This document shows positions 43,423 through 52,240 of a stretch of 64,000 nt of DNA, one piece after another. The position numbers and the translations under genes were made by a program. Source of the DNA: Phycisphaeraceae bacterium (GTDB taxonomy: Bacteria; Planctomycetota; Phycisphaerae; Phycisphaerales; UBA1924); contig JAHBXL010000001.1 in the NCBI GenBank assembly GCA_019636495.1, positions 248,001 to 312,000 on the forward strand. Direction: 5' to 3'. Positions within the stretch are counted from its first letter, which is position 1; the number at the start of each line of letters is the position of its first letter. The notes under the pieces are model-generated. The model had not been told where the DNA came from. It did no database searches and was given only the letters and a program-made list of their open reading frames with translations.

Positions 43423-45033
43423 ATGTCCGCAGCAGATCGTCATGAAGTCGCCGTGGTCGGTGCCGGTCCGGGCGGGTTGGCAAGTGCGATGCTTCTCGCC
43501 GCGGCGGGGGCTCGGGTCCGCGTGTACGAGTCCATGTCGGATGTGGGGGGGAGGACCAGCCGAATCACGCTGGATTCCAATCGCGGCCAGTTCGCGTTCG
43601 ACCGCGGGCCGACGTTCTTCCTGATGCCCTACGTGCTCGAGGAGATCTTCGCCGCGACCGGGCGGACACTCACCGACTACGCCGACCTTACGCGGCTCGA
43701 CCCGATGTACCGCCTCATCATGGGCCGCGGCCAGAGCGGCGAGGAATCGCCGCTGCGTATCGACACGACCCAGGACGTGTCGGAGATGGCCCGGCGGATC
43801 GCGGCCATCGAACCGCGAGATGGGGCCAACTTCGAGCGCTTCATCCGCGACACGCGGACCAAACTCAGGCTGATGGAACCGATCCTCCGCTCGCCGATGC
43901 GCGGCGTTGGCGACGTGGTCGGCGCCGGCTCGGCGCGTTTCCTGCCGCATCTGTCCCCGCACCTCTCGGTGGACGGCCTGCTCTCCACGTACTTCCGCAA
44001 CCCGTACGTCCGCATGGCGGTCTCGTTCCAGAGCAAGTACCTGGGCATGAGCCCGCTCGAGTGCCCGAGCCTCTTCTCGATCCTGCCGTTCATCGAGTAC
44101 GAATACGGCATATGGCACCCGCGCGGCGGATGCAACGCGCTCATGCACGCGATGGCGGATGTCTGCCGCGAGATGGGCGTCGAGTTCCGCTTCAACTCGC
44201 CGATCGCCGGCATCGAGTTCGACGGCGCGAGGGCGACCGGCATTCGACTGGCGGACGGCACGATCGTCGATCATGAGCACGTGGTGGTGAATGCCGATGC
44301 CTCCGCCGCGCTCAAGCGGTTCATCCCCGAGGCTGTGCGATTGCGATTCGGCTCGGGGCTCGGCGGAGCGAGCGACCAGCACATCGACTCGCGTCGCTAC
44401 TCGTGCAGCACGTACATGCTCTACCTCGGCATCGATGGCGCGGCGGATCTGCCGCATCACACGATCTACATCTCGTCGGACTACCGGCAGAACCTGGAGG
44501 ACATCACCACCAACGGAGTGCTGAGCCGCGACCCGAGCGTGTATGTGTGCAACCCGACGCCGCTGGACTCCACATTGGCGCCGTGCGGCTGCACATCGCT
44601 CTATGTGCTCATGCCCACGCCCAACACCAGGGTGGGGTCGATCGACTGGCGCGCCGAGTCTTTGCGCGTCCGCGAGGTCGTGCTGGAGCAACTCGAGCGG
44701 CGATTCGGTATTGCGGACATCGAACAGCGGATCGTCGTCGAGAAGCGGATCACGCCGCTCGACTGGCGCGACGGTGCTGACGGCATGGGCGCGATCAACT
44801 TCGGCGCGACATTCAACCTCGCGCACAACCTCATGCAGATGCTGCACCGCCGCGTCGCGCACAAACTCGAAGGCCTCGATGGAGTCTGGTTCGTCGGCGG
44901 CGGAACACACCCCGGCTCCGGCCTGCCCGTCATCTTCCTCTCGGCGCAGATCGGCGCGCGGATGCTCGCCGAGGAACTCGGCCTGCCAGCCCAAAGGGCG
45001 CGTCCACCCGCCCGCGCCTTCGTCGCGGCGTAG
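43423..45033 (+). CDS. Second carotenoid desaturase, CrtN/CrtP type
   Basis: This 536-residue FAD-dependent enzyme is a paralogue of the desaturase on the opposite strand. Seen: VAVVGAGPGGLASAMLLAAAG, VYESMSDVGGRTSR, FDRGPTFFLMP, and the C-terminal signature GVWFVGGGTHPGSGLPVIFLSAQIG. Together with its divergent sister, the aldehyde dehydrogenase, acyltransferase and glycosyltransferase, it matches the known enzyme set of acyl-glycosylated C30 carotenoid acids. The synthase producing the C30 backbone is not in this window. Its 3' end lies 10 bases from a convergent MBL-fold gene. Confidence 0.88.
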   Translation: MSAADRHEVAVVGAGPGGLASAMLLAAAGARVRVYESMSDVGGRTSRITLDSNRGQFAFDRGPTFFLMPYVLEEIFAATGRTLTDYADLTRLDPMYRLIMGRGQSGEESPLRIDTTQDVSEMARRIAAIEPRDGANFERFIRDTRTKLRLMEPILRSPMRGVGDVVGAGSARFLPHLSPHLSVDGLLSTYFRNPYVRMAVSFQSKYLGMSPLECPSLFSILPFIEYEYGIWHPRGGCNALMHAMADVCREMGVEFRFNSPIAGIEFDGARATGIRLADGTIVDHEHVVVNADASAALKRFIPEAVRLRFGSGLGGASDQHIDSRRYSCSTYMLYLGIDGAADLPHHTIYISSDYRQNLEDITTNGVLSRDPSVYVCNPTPLDSTLAPCGCTSLYVLMPTPNTRVGSIDWRAESLRVREVVLEQLERRFGIADIEQRIVVEKRITPLDWRDGADGMGAINFGATFNLAHNLMQMLHRRVAHKLEGLDGVWFVGGGTHPGSGLPVIFLSAQIGARMLAEELGLPAQRARPPARAFVAA

Positions 45034-45043
45034 TGCCGCCGAT

Positions 45044-46078
45044 TCAATCGATCGAAACGACCTCGCCCATTTCGCGGCCGACGACCGCGCGCCACGAGTC
45101 TCCCGCCGCGACCGCAAGGCGCGACAGGGGTTCGCCGGGTTGCTCTTCGCCCAGATCGAACGTGGAGTGATGCATGGGCATCAGCAGGCCGTCGCTGCCG
45201 CGCAGGTGTGCGAACATCCGCCAGACCTGCTCGGGAGTGGCGTGCGCGTGCTCCCACGGCTCATAGGCCCCGACGCCGAAGATCGAGAGGTTCACCGGCC
45301 CGATGCGCTCGAAGGCATCTGTCGCGGCGGTGTCGCCCGCAAATAGCACACGTCGCGCCCCTGCCTCGATGACATAGGAGTTGAAGCCGCGCCGGCGGTC
45401 GAACGCCGCCCGCGCGCCCCAGTGCGCCGGTCGCAGAGCGTCCAGCCGCAGACCCGCGCACTCGATGGTGTGGTTCCACGGCAGTTCAATCACCCGTCGG
45501 AACCCCGAAGGCACGAGTTTGCCCGTGCGCTCCGCGGTGATGACCGTCGCGCCCCGCGCCGGCCCGGCGGCCAGTCGGCGCAGCGATGGGCGATCGAGGT
45601 GGTCAAAGTGCGCGTGCGAGAGCAGAACCAGGTCGATCGGCGGGAGTTGGTGCACCTCCAACGCGGGAGCAATCAGGCGGCGCAGGCCGAATGTCACCTG
45701 CCCGACCTTCAGGCCGATTCGGTCCGAGAACACCGGATCGGTCAGAACCGTGACCGCACGCCCGTTCGGCGAGCGCACGCTCAGCAGCATGGTCGCGTGC
45801 CCGAGCCAGACCGCGCCGATGCCGCCGCTGCCGAACTGGCAGAGATTGGTTTCGCACACGCTCGCCGGTACGACGCGGCCCGGGCTTCCGCGCGAGAGCG
45901 ATTCCAGCAGATGCCGCGGGTAGCGGCGCAGCCCCGACCGGGCAGCCATGGCGGCCCGGCGCAGGCGATCAACGGCGGGGGGCGGATTCGGCGGCGATGC
46001 CATCGTCCCGTTGATTCGGTCCAACGGGACGGCGGGGTTGAGCGTCCGGCTTCCTGGGCGGGCGTTTCGCATCGTCAT
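45044..46078 (-). CDS. MBL-fold hydrolase, NAPE-PLD/UlaG-like
   Basis: This 344-residue metallo-beta-lactamase-fold protein shows WLGHATMLL, the metal motif LLSHAHFDHLD, LFAGDTA and a final MPMHHSTFDL. That order is typical of the group that includes N-acyl-phosphatidylethanolamine phospholipase D and UlaG lactonase. A role in lipid or small-molecule hydrolysis is likely, but the substrate is unknown. An N-terminal helix-rich segment (about 90 residues) precedes the MBL core. The ATG at 46078 has GGGAG 12 bases upstream; other starts nearby are possible. It is convergent with the carotenoid desaturase and divergent from the beta-CASP gene. Confidence 0.82.
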   Translation of the reverse strand: MTMRNARPGSRTLNPAVPLDRINGTMASPPNPPPAVDRLRRAAMAARSGLRRYPRHLLESLSRGSPGRVVPASVCETNLCQFGSGGIGAVWLGHATMLLSVRSPNGRAVTVLTDPVFSDRIGLKVGQVTFGLRRLIAPALEVHQLPPIDLVLLSHAHFDHLDRPSLRRLAAGPARGATVITAERTGKLVPSGFRRVIELPWNHTIECAGLRLDALRPAHWGARAAFDRRRGFNSYVIEAGARRVLFAGDTAATDAFERIGPVNLSIFGVGAYEPWEHAHATPEQVWRMFAHLRGSDGLLMPMHHSTFDLGEEQPGEPLSRLAVAAGDSWRAVVGREMGEVVSID

Positions 46079-46223
46079 GGACCGTAGCAACTCCCGGGCC
46101 GTCTTCGACAGGGAAGGTACGCCCCCTTGCAGGCGTCGGTTCGGGTTCCGGTTACACTCTCGATCTTGACGCAAATCCGGCGGATCGCGACCATTTCGGA
46201 CGGGGTGCGATTGGAGGCCTTTG

Positions 46224-47645
46224 ATGGTGCATCTCTCGTTTCACGGCGCGGCGGGCGAAGTGACGGGTTCCTGCTACCTCGTCACCACCGAGCGTGCCCG
46301 GGTCCTCGTCGACTTCGGCATGTTCCAGGGCGGGCGCGACCACGAGGAGCGCAACCGCGAGATGCCCGCCATCGATGCTCACGCGCTCGACGCCGCGGTG
46401 CTCTCTCACGCCCACCTCGACCACTGCGGCCGCCTGCCCCTGCTCGTGCAGAGCGGGTACGCCGGGCCCGTCTTCTCCACGCCCGCGACCTTCAGTCTCA
46501 CGCAGATCATCCTGCGGGATTCCGCCGCGATCCAGGAGGCCGATGCCGAGCGCGAGAACCGGCACCGCGCCTCGCAGGACCGGCCGATCATCGAGCCGTT
46601 GTACACCGCGCGCGATGCCGAGCGCGTCTTCGGCCTCTTCCAGACCGTGCGCTACGGCGAGCGCAAGACCATCGCGCCCGGCATTGACATCCGCTTCCTC
46701 GACGCGGGGCACATCCTCGGCTCCGCGTCGATCGAGATGCGCATCCGCGACACCCCGAACGCCCGCGAAATGGTCATCGTCTTTTCCGCCGACATCGGCG
46801 TGCCGAACTCGCCGCTGCTGCGCGACCCGACTCCGCCGACCGAGGCGGACGTGGTCATTCTCGAATCGACCTACGGCGACCGCGACCACCGCGGACGAGA
46901 AGCAACGGTCGAGGAACTCATCGGCCTGCTGGAACGTGCCCGAGACGACGACGGCAAAGTGCTCATCCCGGCGTTCGCCGTCGGCCGGACGCAGGACCTG
47001 GTCTACCACTTCGGACAGCAACTCCGCGCCGGCCGCCCGGATCGTCTCAGCGTGCACATCGACAGCCCGATGGCCATCGAGGTCAGCGAACTCTACAAGC
47101 GCTATCCGCACTTGTTCGACGCCGAGACCTGCAAACTCCGCGCGAAGGGCCACGACCCGCTCGACTTCCCCGGCCTGCAATACTCGCAGACGCCCCAGCA
47201 GTCCCAGAAACTCAACAGCGCGCAGGGCGGAACGGTCATCATCGCCGGCTCGGGCATGTGCACTGGCGGCCGCATCGTGCACCACCTGCGCCACTCCCTG
47301 GCCAACCCAGCCACGCGCGTTCTGTTCGTGGGCTATCAGGCCGAGGGCACGCTCGGGCGGCAACTGGTCAACGGCGCAGAGTCCGTGCGCATCCTCGGCG
47401 AAACCGTCCCCGTCCGCGCGTCAGTCCATACCGTGAATGGTTTCTCTGCCCACGCCGGGCAGAGCGATCTGGTCGCGTGGATACGCGGCGTCGCACCCGC
47501 CAGGCCGCGCGTCTTCCTGACCCACGGCGAGCAGCCGCAGCGCGAAAAACTCGCCGCGAGGCTCAGGGCCGAACTCGGCCTGGAGTGTGAACTGCCGATG
47601 CTGGGGCACTCTGTTGTGCTCGCGCCGCGCTCATCGCCGCGCTGA
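46224..47645 (+). CDS. Beta-CASP MBL ribonuclease, CPSF73-like
   Basis: This 473-residue metallo-beta-lactamase/beta-CASP protein is of the type that includes archaeal and eukaryotic CPSF73 and bacterial homologues, usually RNA endo- or exonucleases. Motifs: SFHGAAGEVTGSCYLV, SHAHLDHCGRLP, DAGHILGSASIEM, SADIG, the beta-CASP insert (ILESTYGDRDH, VLIPAFAVGRTQDL, IDSPMAIEVSELY), then IIAGSGMCTGGRIVHHL and FSAHAGQSDLV with its terminal HGE. All metal ligands appear present. GGAGG precedes the ATG at 46224; a TTG one codon earlier is not needed. The 3' end overlaps the convergent site-2 protease gene by 83 bases. Confidence 0.92.
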   Translation: MVHLSFHGAAGEVTGSCYLVTTERARVLVDFGMFQGGRDHEERNREMPAIDAHALDAAVLSHAHLDHCGRLPLLVQSGYAGPVFSTPATFSLTQIILRDSAAIQEADAERENRHRASQDRPIIEPLYTARDAERVFGLFQTVRYGERKTIAPGIDIRFLDAGHILGSASIEMRIRDTPNAREMVIVFSADIGVPNSPLLRDPTPPTEADVVILESTYGDRDHRGREATVEELIGLLERARDDDGKVLIPAFAVGRTQDLVYHFGQQLRAGRPDRLSVHIDSPMAIEVSELYKRYPHLFDAETCKLRAKGHDPLDFPGLQYSQTPQQSQKLNSAQGGTVIIAGSGMCTGGRIVHHLRHSLANPATRVLFVGYQAEGTLGRQLVNGAESVRILGETVPVRASVHTVNGFSAHAGQSDLVAWIRGVAPARPRVFLTHGEQPQREKLAARLRAELGLECELPMLGHSVVLAPRSSPR

Positions 47646-48753
47646 TGTCCAGCAGGTCCGCCAGGTTCTCGATCGTCACGACGCCGATGGTGCGTCCATC
47701 CCGCAGCACCGCCGCCGCGGCAGCCCCCGCGGCCTGCATGCGCTCGAAGACCTCCGCCGCAGGCTGAGTTTCATCAAAGGTCGGCGCGCGATGGTTCGCC
47801 GCCATCGCGGCGGGCGCATCCGGCCCGAGTTCGGCGATCGCCGCGAGAATCGACTCGCGCGACAGCATCCCCGCGTATGCGCCGTCCGGCCCGACGATCG
47901 GGAAGTCGCGGTGCGAGCCCGAGAGCAGCAGTTCCGCCGCATGTCCGAGCGGCGCATCGCCCCGGACGACCGCGAACTCGGTCATCATCGCGTCCCGAGC
48001 GATCCGGCCCGCTAGGCGGCCCAGTGTCTGTGCGTGCGTCGCTTCCGCGCCCGCGCCGAAAAACACCATCGCCGCGATCAGCAGCAGGAACGGGTTCTTC
48101 GTCACCACAGCCAGGATCACGAACCCCAGCGCGGCGAACTGTCCCACCCGTGCGGCGATGTGCGTCGCTCGGTCGTGCGGCATCGTCATTGCCAGCAGCG
48201 CGCGCAGCACACGGCCGCCGTCCATCGGGAATGCGGGAATCATGTTGAACACCACCAGCACGATGTTGATGGCCGCCAGGGTCGGCACAAAGCCCAGCCC
48301 GCCCTCGAAGCGCACCAGCGACAGCGCATCGCCGCGAACCGCGCCCGCCGCAAGCAACCCCGCACCCAGCGCCGCCGCGATGACCACGTTCACCGCCGGC
48401 CCGGCCAGCGCGATCAGGAGTTCCTGCACCGGGTTTCTCGGGATGCGCTCAAGGCGGGCCACACCGCCGATCGGCAGAAGCACGATGTCCTTGGTCCGAA
48501 CGCCGAACCTCCGTGCCATCAGCGCGTGGCCAAGTTCGTGAAGCACCACGCATACGAACACCGCAAGCACCAGCGACACGTTGAACACCGCCATGTTCAC
48601 GCGGGCCGCGCCGTCGAGGTTCGATGCCAGCAACGCCTGCCCCGCCACCAGCGCCGGCAGCAGCAGAAACGTCCAGTGCACGTAGATGCCGATGCCCGCC
48701 GCCGTCGCGATCCGCCAGGCGCCCCGCATCGGTGTGTTGTTCTTCTCGGCCAT
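47563..48753 (-). CDS. Site-2 protease family protein with CBS domains
   Basis: This 396-residue intramembrane zinc metalloprotease (M50) shows the HExxH motif in VVLHELGHALMARRFG and the second metal site in FNMIPAFPMDGGRVLRA. About six hydrophobic segments form the membrane core. After residue ~245 come two CBS-like segments (AMMTEFAVVRGDAPLGHAAELL, HRDFPIVGPDGAYAGMLSRESIL, then a second pair), which often bind adenine nucleotides and could tie activity to energy state. Such proteases cut membrane-bound regulators such as anti-sigma factors; no such substrate is adjacent. Its 3' end overlaps the beta-CASP gene. Confidence 0.92.
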   Translation of the reverse strand: MAEKNNTPMRGAWRIATAAGIGIYVHWTFLLLPALVAGQALLASNLDGAARVNMAVFNVSLVLAVFVCVVLHELGHALMARRFGVRTKDIVLLPIGGVARLERIPRNPVQELLIALAGPAVNVVIAAALGAGLLAAGAVRGDALSLVRFEGGLGFVPTLAAINIVLVVFNMIPAFPMDGGRVLRALLAMTMPHDRATHIAARVGQFAALGFVILAVVTKNPFLLLIAAMVFFGAGAEATHAQTLGRLAGRIARDAMMTEFAVVRGDAPLGHAAELLLSGSHRDFPIVGPDGAYAGMLSRESILAAIAELGPDAPAAMAANHRAPTFDETQPAAEVFERMQAAGAAAAAVLRDGRTIGVVTIENLADLLDISAAMSAARAQQSAPASAVHTPGRVRP

Positions 48754-48810
48754 GTTGCGCCGCGGCGTTGCGGCCCGACACGATATGCGCCGGATCGGGC
48801 TCGCGGCGGC

Positions 48811-49425
48811 TCACTCCGGCCCGCGATGGGTCCACGCCGCGGCACGTGCATCCAGTTCGATCGCGCACGACCCGTCGTCTTGTCGCGCCGAGCGGACGAC
48901 AAGCGTCGCGACGGGCGCGGAGTCGAGCCGCGCGGTCCACGCGTGCCCGTCAACTCTCGCTTCGAACTCCAGCCCATCGGCGACCACGACCACCCGCGCG
49001 CCGGGCGATACCTCGCCCTCGACCGCCGATCCGTCGATGCGTGTGATCACGACAAACGGCTCACGCTCCGATCGTGCCAGGTGCCGGTGATAGGCAACGA
49101 GAGCGGCCGTGCTCGCTTCATCCAGCGTCGTACGCGCCGGCCCGATGACCATCTCGCGCACCGCGTGGGTCAGCGCGGAATCGTCGGGAAGCGCGGCGAA
49201 CCCTTCGCCATAGAACATCCCGTGCGGGCCGTGGCAGTTTGCGCACGCGTTCTCGAAGAACGAGATCGGAGCGACCGGCGGCGCGGGGGCCCATGCGGGG
49301 GGCTCGCCCGTCGGCATCTGGGGCGCAGCACACTCCCGAGAATCGCACGCCGCCAGCGCTGCTGCGCACGCGGCGATGAGCCCCACGCATCCGCGCTGCG
49401 CTTTGTTCTGCGCAGGGTGAATCAT
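48811..49425 (-). CDS. Cytochrome c-like lipoprotein
   Basis: This 204-residue protein has a lipoprotein signal (GLIAACAAALAAC) and one haem-binding motif CANCHG, followed by GPHGMFYGEGF and a possible axial Met in REMVIGPAR. It is a monohaem cytochrome c anchored in the envelope. The second half is a beta-rich extension (VVVADGLEFEARVDGHAWTARLD) of unknown role. The ATG at 49425 overlaps the stop of the sugar dehydrogenase-like gene by 4 bases. This coupling suggests it takes electrons from that enzyme. Confidence 0.8.
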   Translation of the reverse strand: MIHPAQNKAQRGCVGLIAACAAALAACDSRECAAPQMPTGEPPAWAPAPPVAPISFFENACANCHGPHGMFYGEGFAALPDDSALTHAVREMVIGPARTTLDEASTAALVAYHRHLARSEREPFVVITRIDGSAVEGEVSPGARVVVVADGLEFEARVDGHAWTARLDSAPVATLVVRSARQDDGSCAIELDARAAAWTHRGPE

Positions 49426-50624
49426 CGCGTGCCCGTGTACCGGATGCGGTACACACGCCCGGGCTGGTCCGATGAAAACAGCACCGAGCCGTCCACATCC
49501 TGCACGCAGTCAACCGGTCGCGCGTGCACCTCGCCCGTGCGCGGGTCGTGTGTCGACACGATCTGCAGCAGGCCGTACGGCTTGCCATCGTCAAACAGAA
49601 CCCGCGCCACGCAATAGCCCACGGCGCGCGTGCTGTTCCACGATCCGCGGCAGGCCACAAACGCATCCCCGCGATGATCAATCGGCATCGCGCCGGGCCC
49701 GGGTCGGGGAGCCTCCTCGATGAAGCACAGCGCGTTGGCCGCCCAGTGAGCAGGAATCGACCACGCCGGCGGAATGGTCCGTGCCGCGAGGTCCAGCAGT
49801 TCCGGGTGCTCGCGATACTCGGGGCGCGGCACGCGGTCGCCGACAAGGAACGGGTGCCCGTAGAAACCGCCCTCGATGTAATGGTTGAGTTCGTCGGGCG
49901 GATTCAGATCGGTGATGGCCTGCTGGCCCTGGCGCTCGCCATACGCCGCGCCGAACCAGTCGCTGCCATGATCAACGCCCCAGACCTCGTCGGTGCCCGG
50001 ACGGAGCCGGAGTTTCTCGGTATTGCGGATGCCGGAGGAAAACAGTCGCTTCTCCGTGCCATCGAGCGCGTACGCCCAGATCTTCTGACGGTCGGTGTCA
50101 GACTGGTCGGAGATGTTGCCGCTGTCGCCAATGGAGGTGTAGATTCCCTCGGCGGTCACCAGCAGCGAGCGATACCAGTGCCCGCCGCCGCTGGGCAGCG
50201 TTCCCGCGGGCAGCACGTCCGTGATCTCGTCGGCCTTCAGGTCGCCGTCGGTGTCACGGGCGCGGCCGATGGAGCCGGAGGTGGCAAACCACAGCGCGCC
50301 ATCGTGGAAGCACAAGGCGTGCACGGATGGACGACCGCTCAGGAAGACCTCTCGGCGTTCGAACACGCCGTCGCCGTCCTCGTCGCGCAGCGCGATCACA
50401 TCGCCGCGCGATGGTCGCGAAACGTACAGCGTTCCGCGCGGGTCAACCTCCAGCATCCGCGCGCCAGGCAGACTCTCGACGGCGACCGACACCGAGTAAC
50501 CCGCTCGTGTCTGAAAGAGCGCGATCTCCTCTCCGGCGAGCCGGCCCGCTCCCCCGGGCACAATCGCCGGCGGCTGCACAAGGCAAGCGACCTGCGACAA
50601 GACGACGAGCACCAGGTTCATCAT
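49422..50624 (-). CDS. Soluble sugar dehydrogenase-like beta-propeller
   Basis: This 400-residue secreted protein resembles the PQQ-type glucose/sorbosone dehydrogenase family, a six-bladed propeller. Seen: GARMLEVDPRGTLYVSRPSRGDVIAL, LRDEDGDGVFERREVF (a calcium-like acidic loop), GIRNTEKLRLRPGTDEVWGVDHGSDW, with the GxRN and HG pattern of the active-site region, then DELNHYIEGGFYGHP and VDCVQDVDGSVLFSSDQPGRVYRI. The N-terminus is a short signal-like stretch ending in a Cys (VVLSQVAC), possibly a lipobox. It lies between a hydrolase-like gene and a cytochrome c gene with ATGA overlaps on both sides. The sugar or alcohol substrate is unknown. Confidence 0.82.
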   Translation of the reverse strand: MMNLVLVVLSQVACLVQPPAIVPGGAGRLAGEEIALFQTRAGYSVSVAVESLPGARMLEVDPRGTLYVSRPSRGDVIALRDEDGDGVFERREVFLSGRPSVHALCFHDGALWFATSGSIGRARDTDGDLKADEITDVLPAGTLPSGGGHWYRSLLVTAEGIYTSIGDSGNISDQSDTDRQKIWAYALDGTEKRLFSSGIRNTEKLRLRPGTDEVWGVDHGSDWFGAAYGERQGQQAITDLNPPDELNHYIEGGFYGHPFLVGDRVPRPEYREHPELLDLAARTIPPAWSIPAHWAANALCFIEEAPRPGPGAMPIDHRGDAFVACRGSWNSTRAVGYCVARVLFDDGKPYGLLQIVSTHDPRTGEVHARPVDCVQDVDGSVLFSSDQPGRVYRIRYTGTR

Positions 50625-52159
50625 CGACCCTCCCCGGCCTTCGCGGCCGACACGCCGAGGTGTTCACGCAGAAACTCGACAAGTTCCGTGAGCACGCGCT
50701 CGTCAATGGTCGTCTCGATCTGTTCCATCTCTTCTGGGCCGCCCGTCTGCGCCGGCTGGAGACGGTGGTTGATGCTCTCAAACACCACGATGCGAGACGG
50801 CGCTGCGCGGCCGGCAAACGCACCCTCGATCGCCGGGCGGTTTACGCTCAGTGGGAATCTCGCATCGCGACCGGCCAGGACCGCCAGCGCAGGGCAGGGA
50901 AGCGAAGCGAGCGCTGCCGCCGGCTCAGCGCGGAGCATCGCCATGAACGCGGGCGTGTGCACGATCCGGTACTGCTGCACGGCCATCTCCCGCCGCTGCT
51001 CGGGCTGCCACTCGCCGAGTTGCTGCCTCCGCGAGCGGTGACTCTCCGAAATCTCCTCGTAGAACGCCTCCACGACCTCGGCTTCCGGAGCATCGCGGGC
51101 CAGCAGTTCGTACGCCTTCATGAACGTGCTCGCGCGCCGATCGATGAACTCGGGGCTTTCACCCTCGCGCCGCATCGAACTCCGGAACTCGGCGCCGATC
51201 TGCGCCAGGCCGGACATGCCCTGCGGGCCCAGCAGCGCCGCCGCGCCGAGTTTGGCCGGAGGCTGCAGCAGCCCAGCCGCCTCCGCCGCGACCGTGCACC
51301 CCTCGTTCAGCCCGACAAACGCCAGCCGCGAGAGGTCCGTTGCGGGCTGCTGCACCAGCCACTGGACCGCCTCGGCGGCTTCCGCGGCGAGTTGCGCGGA
51401 GGAAACCTGCGTACGCACATCGGAGAACCGGTCGCGCGGTTGGCGGCCTTCCAGCCGCATCGATGCGATGCCTGCGCGGGCGAGTCGGTCGGCGATCACG
51501 GCAAAGGGCTTGTGCGCGCTCTCGGTGTGGTCGGCATCGCGCCGGCCCGACGCCGGGAACAGCACCGCGATCGGGAATGGCCCCTCACCCGCAGGGATGG
51601 TCAGCACGCCGCGAACCCGAACCGTCTCGCCATCGCGAGTGTTGGGGACCATGATGTCCCGCGACTGATAGGGAAGCGGCCCGCGCGGCGTCTGCGGTCG
51701 GCGCGGCATGAGGTCGCGTGCTTCATCCTCGCCGATGCGCCACATCCGCAGTCTCAGGGGCGGCCCGCCCCCGAGCGAGACCGATCCCTCCCCGGTGTCG
51801 CCGCCCTCCGGGCGACGGCTCACGATGTAGCGATTCGGCGCCGCATCCGGGTTCGGGTGGGCCTGGTAGAACTCAATGTGCCCGGGTTCGACTTCCGCGT
51901 GCAGCAGGTCCGCGGCCCATACCCCGGGAATGCCGACGTCCGGCGGAATGTTCAGGAGCCCTCGCCAGCCGCCCGCTTCGCGCCAGAACGTCGCCGCGAT
52001 GAGCAGCCGCGGCCGGAATGTCTGCCGCGTTTCGAACTCGCCGGCCCAGTGTTGCACGTCGGTTGCGCCGGATGGCTGCGCGTGCGCGGGCCCGGTGTGC
52101 AGCGCGGCCGCGAGCGCCGCGACGCTGAGCAGAGCGGCGGAACTCCCGAATCTCGTCAT
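50621..52159 (-). CDS. Alpha/beta-hydrolase-like protein lacking Ser nucleophile
   Basis: This 512-residue secreted protein has a signal peptide (ending PAHA near residue 27), an N-terminal ~170-residue beta-rich domain, then an alpha/beta-hydrolase domain (IAVLFPASGRRDADHTE, RLARAGIASMRLEGR). At the nucleophile elbow, where relatives have GHSEGG or similar, it reads FVGLNEGCTVA: the expected Ser is Asn285 (codon AAC at 51305-51307). The presumed acid (AGRDARFP) and His (SINHRLQ) are still present. It may be a pseudo-enzyme or use another mechanism. The ATG at 52159 has AGGAG upstream. It is first in a coupled operon with the dehydrogenase and cytochrome genes. Confidence 0.75.
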   Translation of the reverse strand: MTRFGSSAALLSVAALAAALHTGPAHAQPSGATDVQHWAGEFETRQTFRPRLLIAATFWREAGGWRGLLNIPPDVGIPGVWAADLLHAEVEPGHIEFYQAHPNPDAAPNRYIVSRRPEGGDTGEGSVSLGGGPPLRLRMWRIGEDEARDLMPRRPQTPRGPLPYQSRDIMVPNTRDGETVRVRGVLTIPAGEGPFPIAVLFPASGRRDADHTESAHKPFAVIADRLARAGIASMRLEGRQPRDRFSDVRTQVSSAQLAAEAAEAVQWLVQQPATDLSRLAFVGLNEGCTVAAEAAGLLQPPAKLGAAALLGPQGMSGLAQIGAEFRSSMRREGESPEFIDRRASTFMKAYELLARDAPEAEVVEAFYEEISESHRSRRQQLGEWQPEQRREMAVQQYRIVHTPAFMAMLRAEPAAALASLPCPALAVLAGRDARFPLSVNRPAIEGAFAGRAAPSRIVVFESINHRLQPAQTGGPEEMEQIETTIDERVLTELVEFLREHLGVSAAKAGEGR

Positions 52160-52240
52160 GCCGAGGATCTCCTGCGGTATTCCAGAGCGGATACCATCGA
52201 CCGACCGGATCGGATGCGGCCCCGGTGGCCGCCCAACACC

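Noticed and set aside
50327..52240. Long plus-strand frame leading into the prepilin-like gene
   Set aside because: Only the part from 52241 has the prepilin signature; the upstream part is antisense to the dehydrogenase and hydrolase genes.
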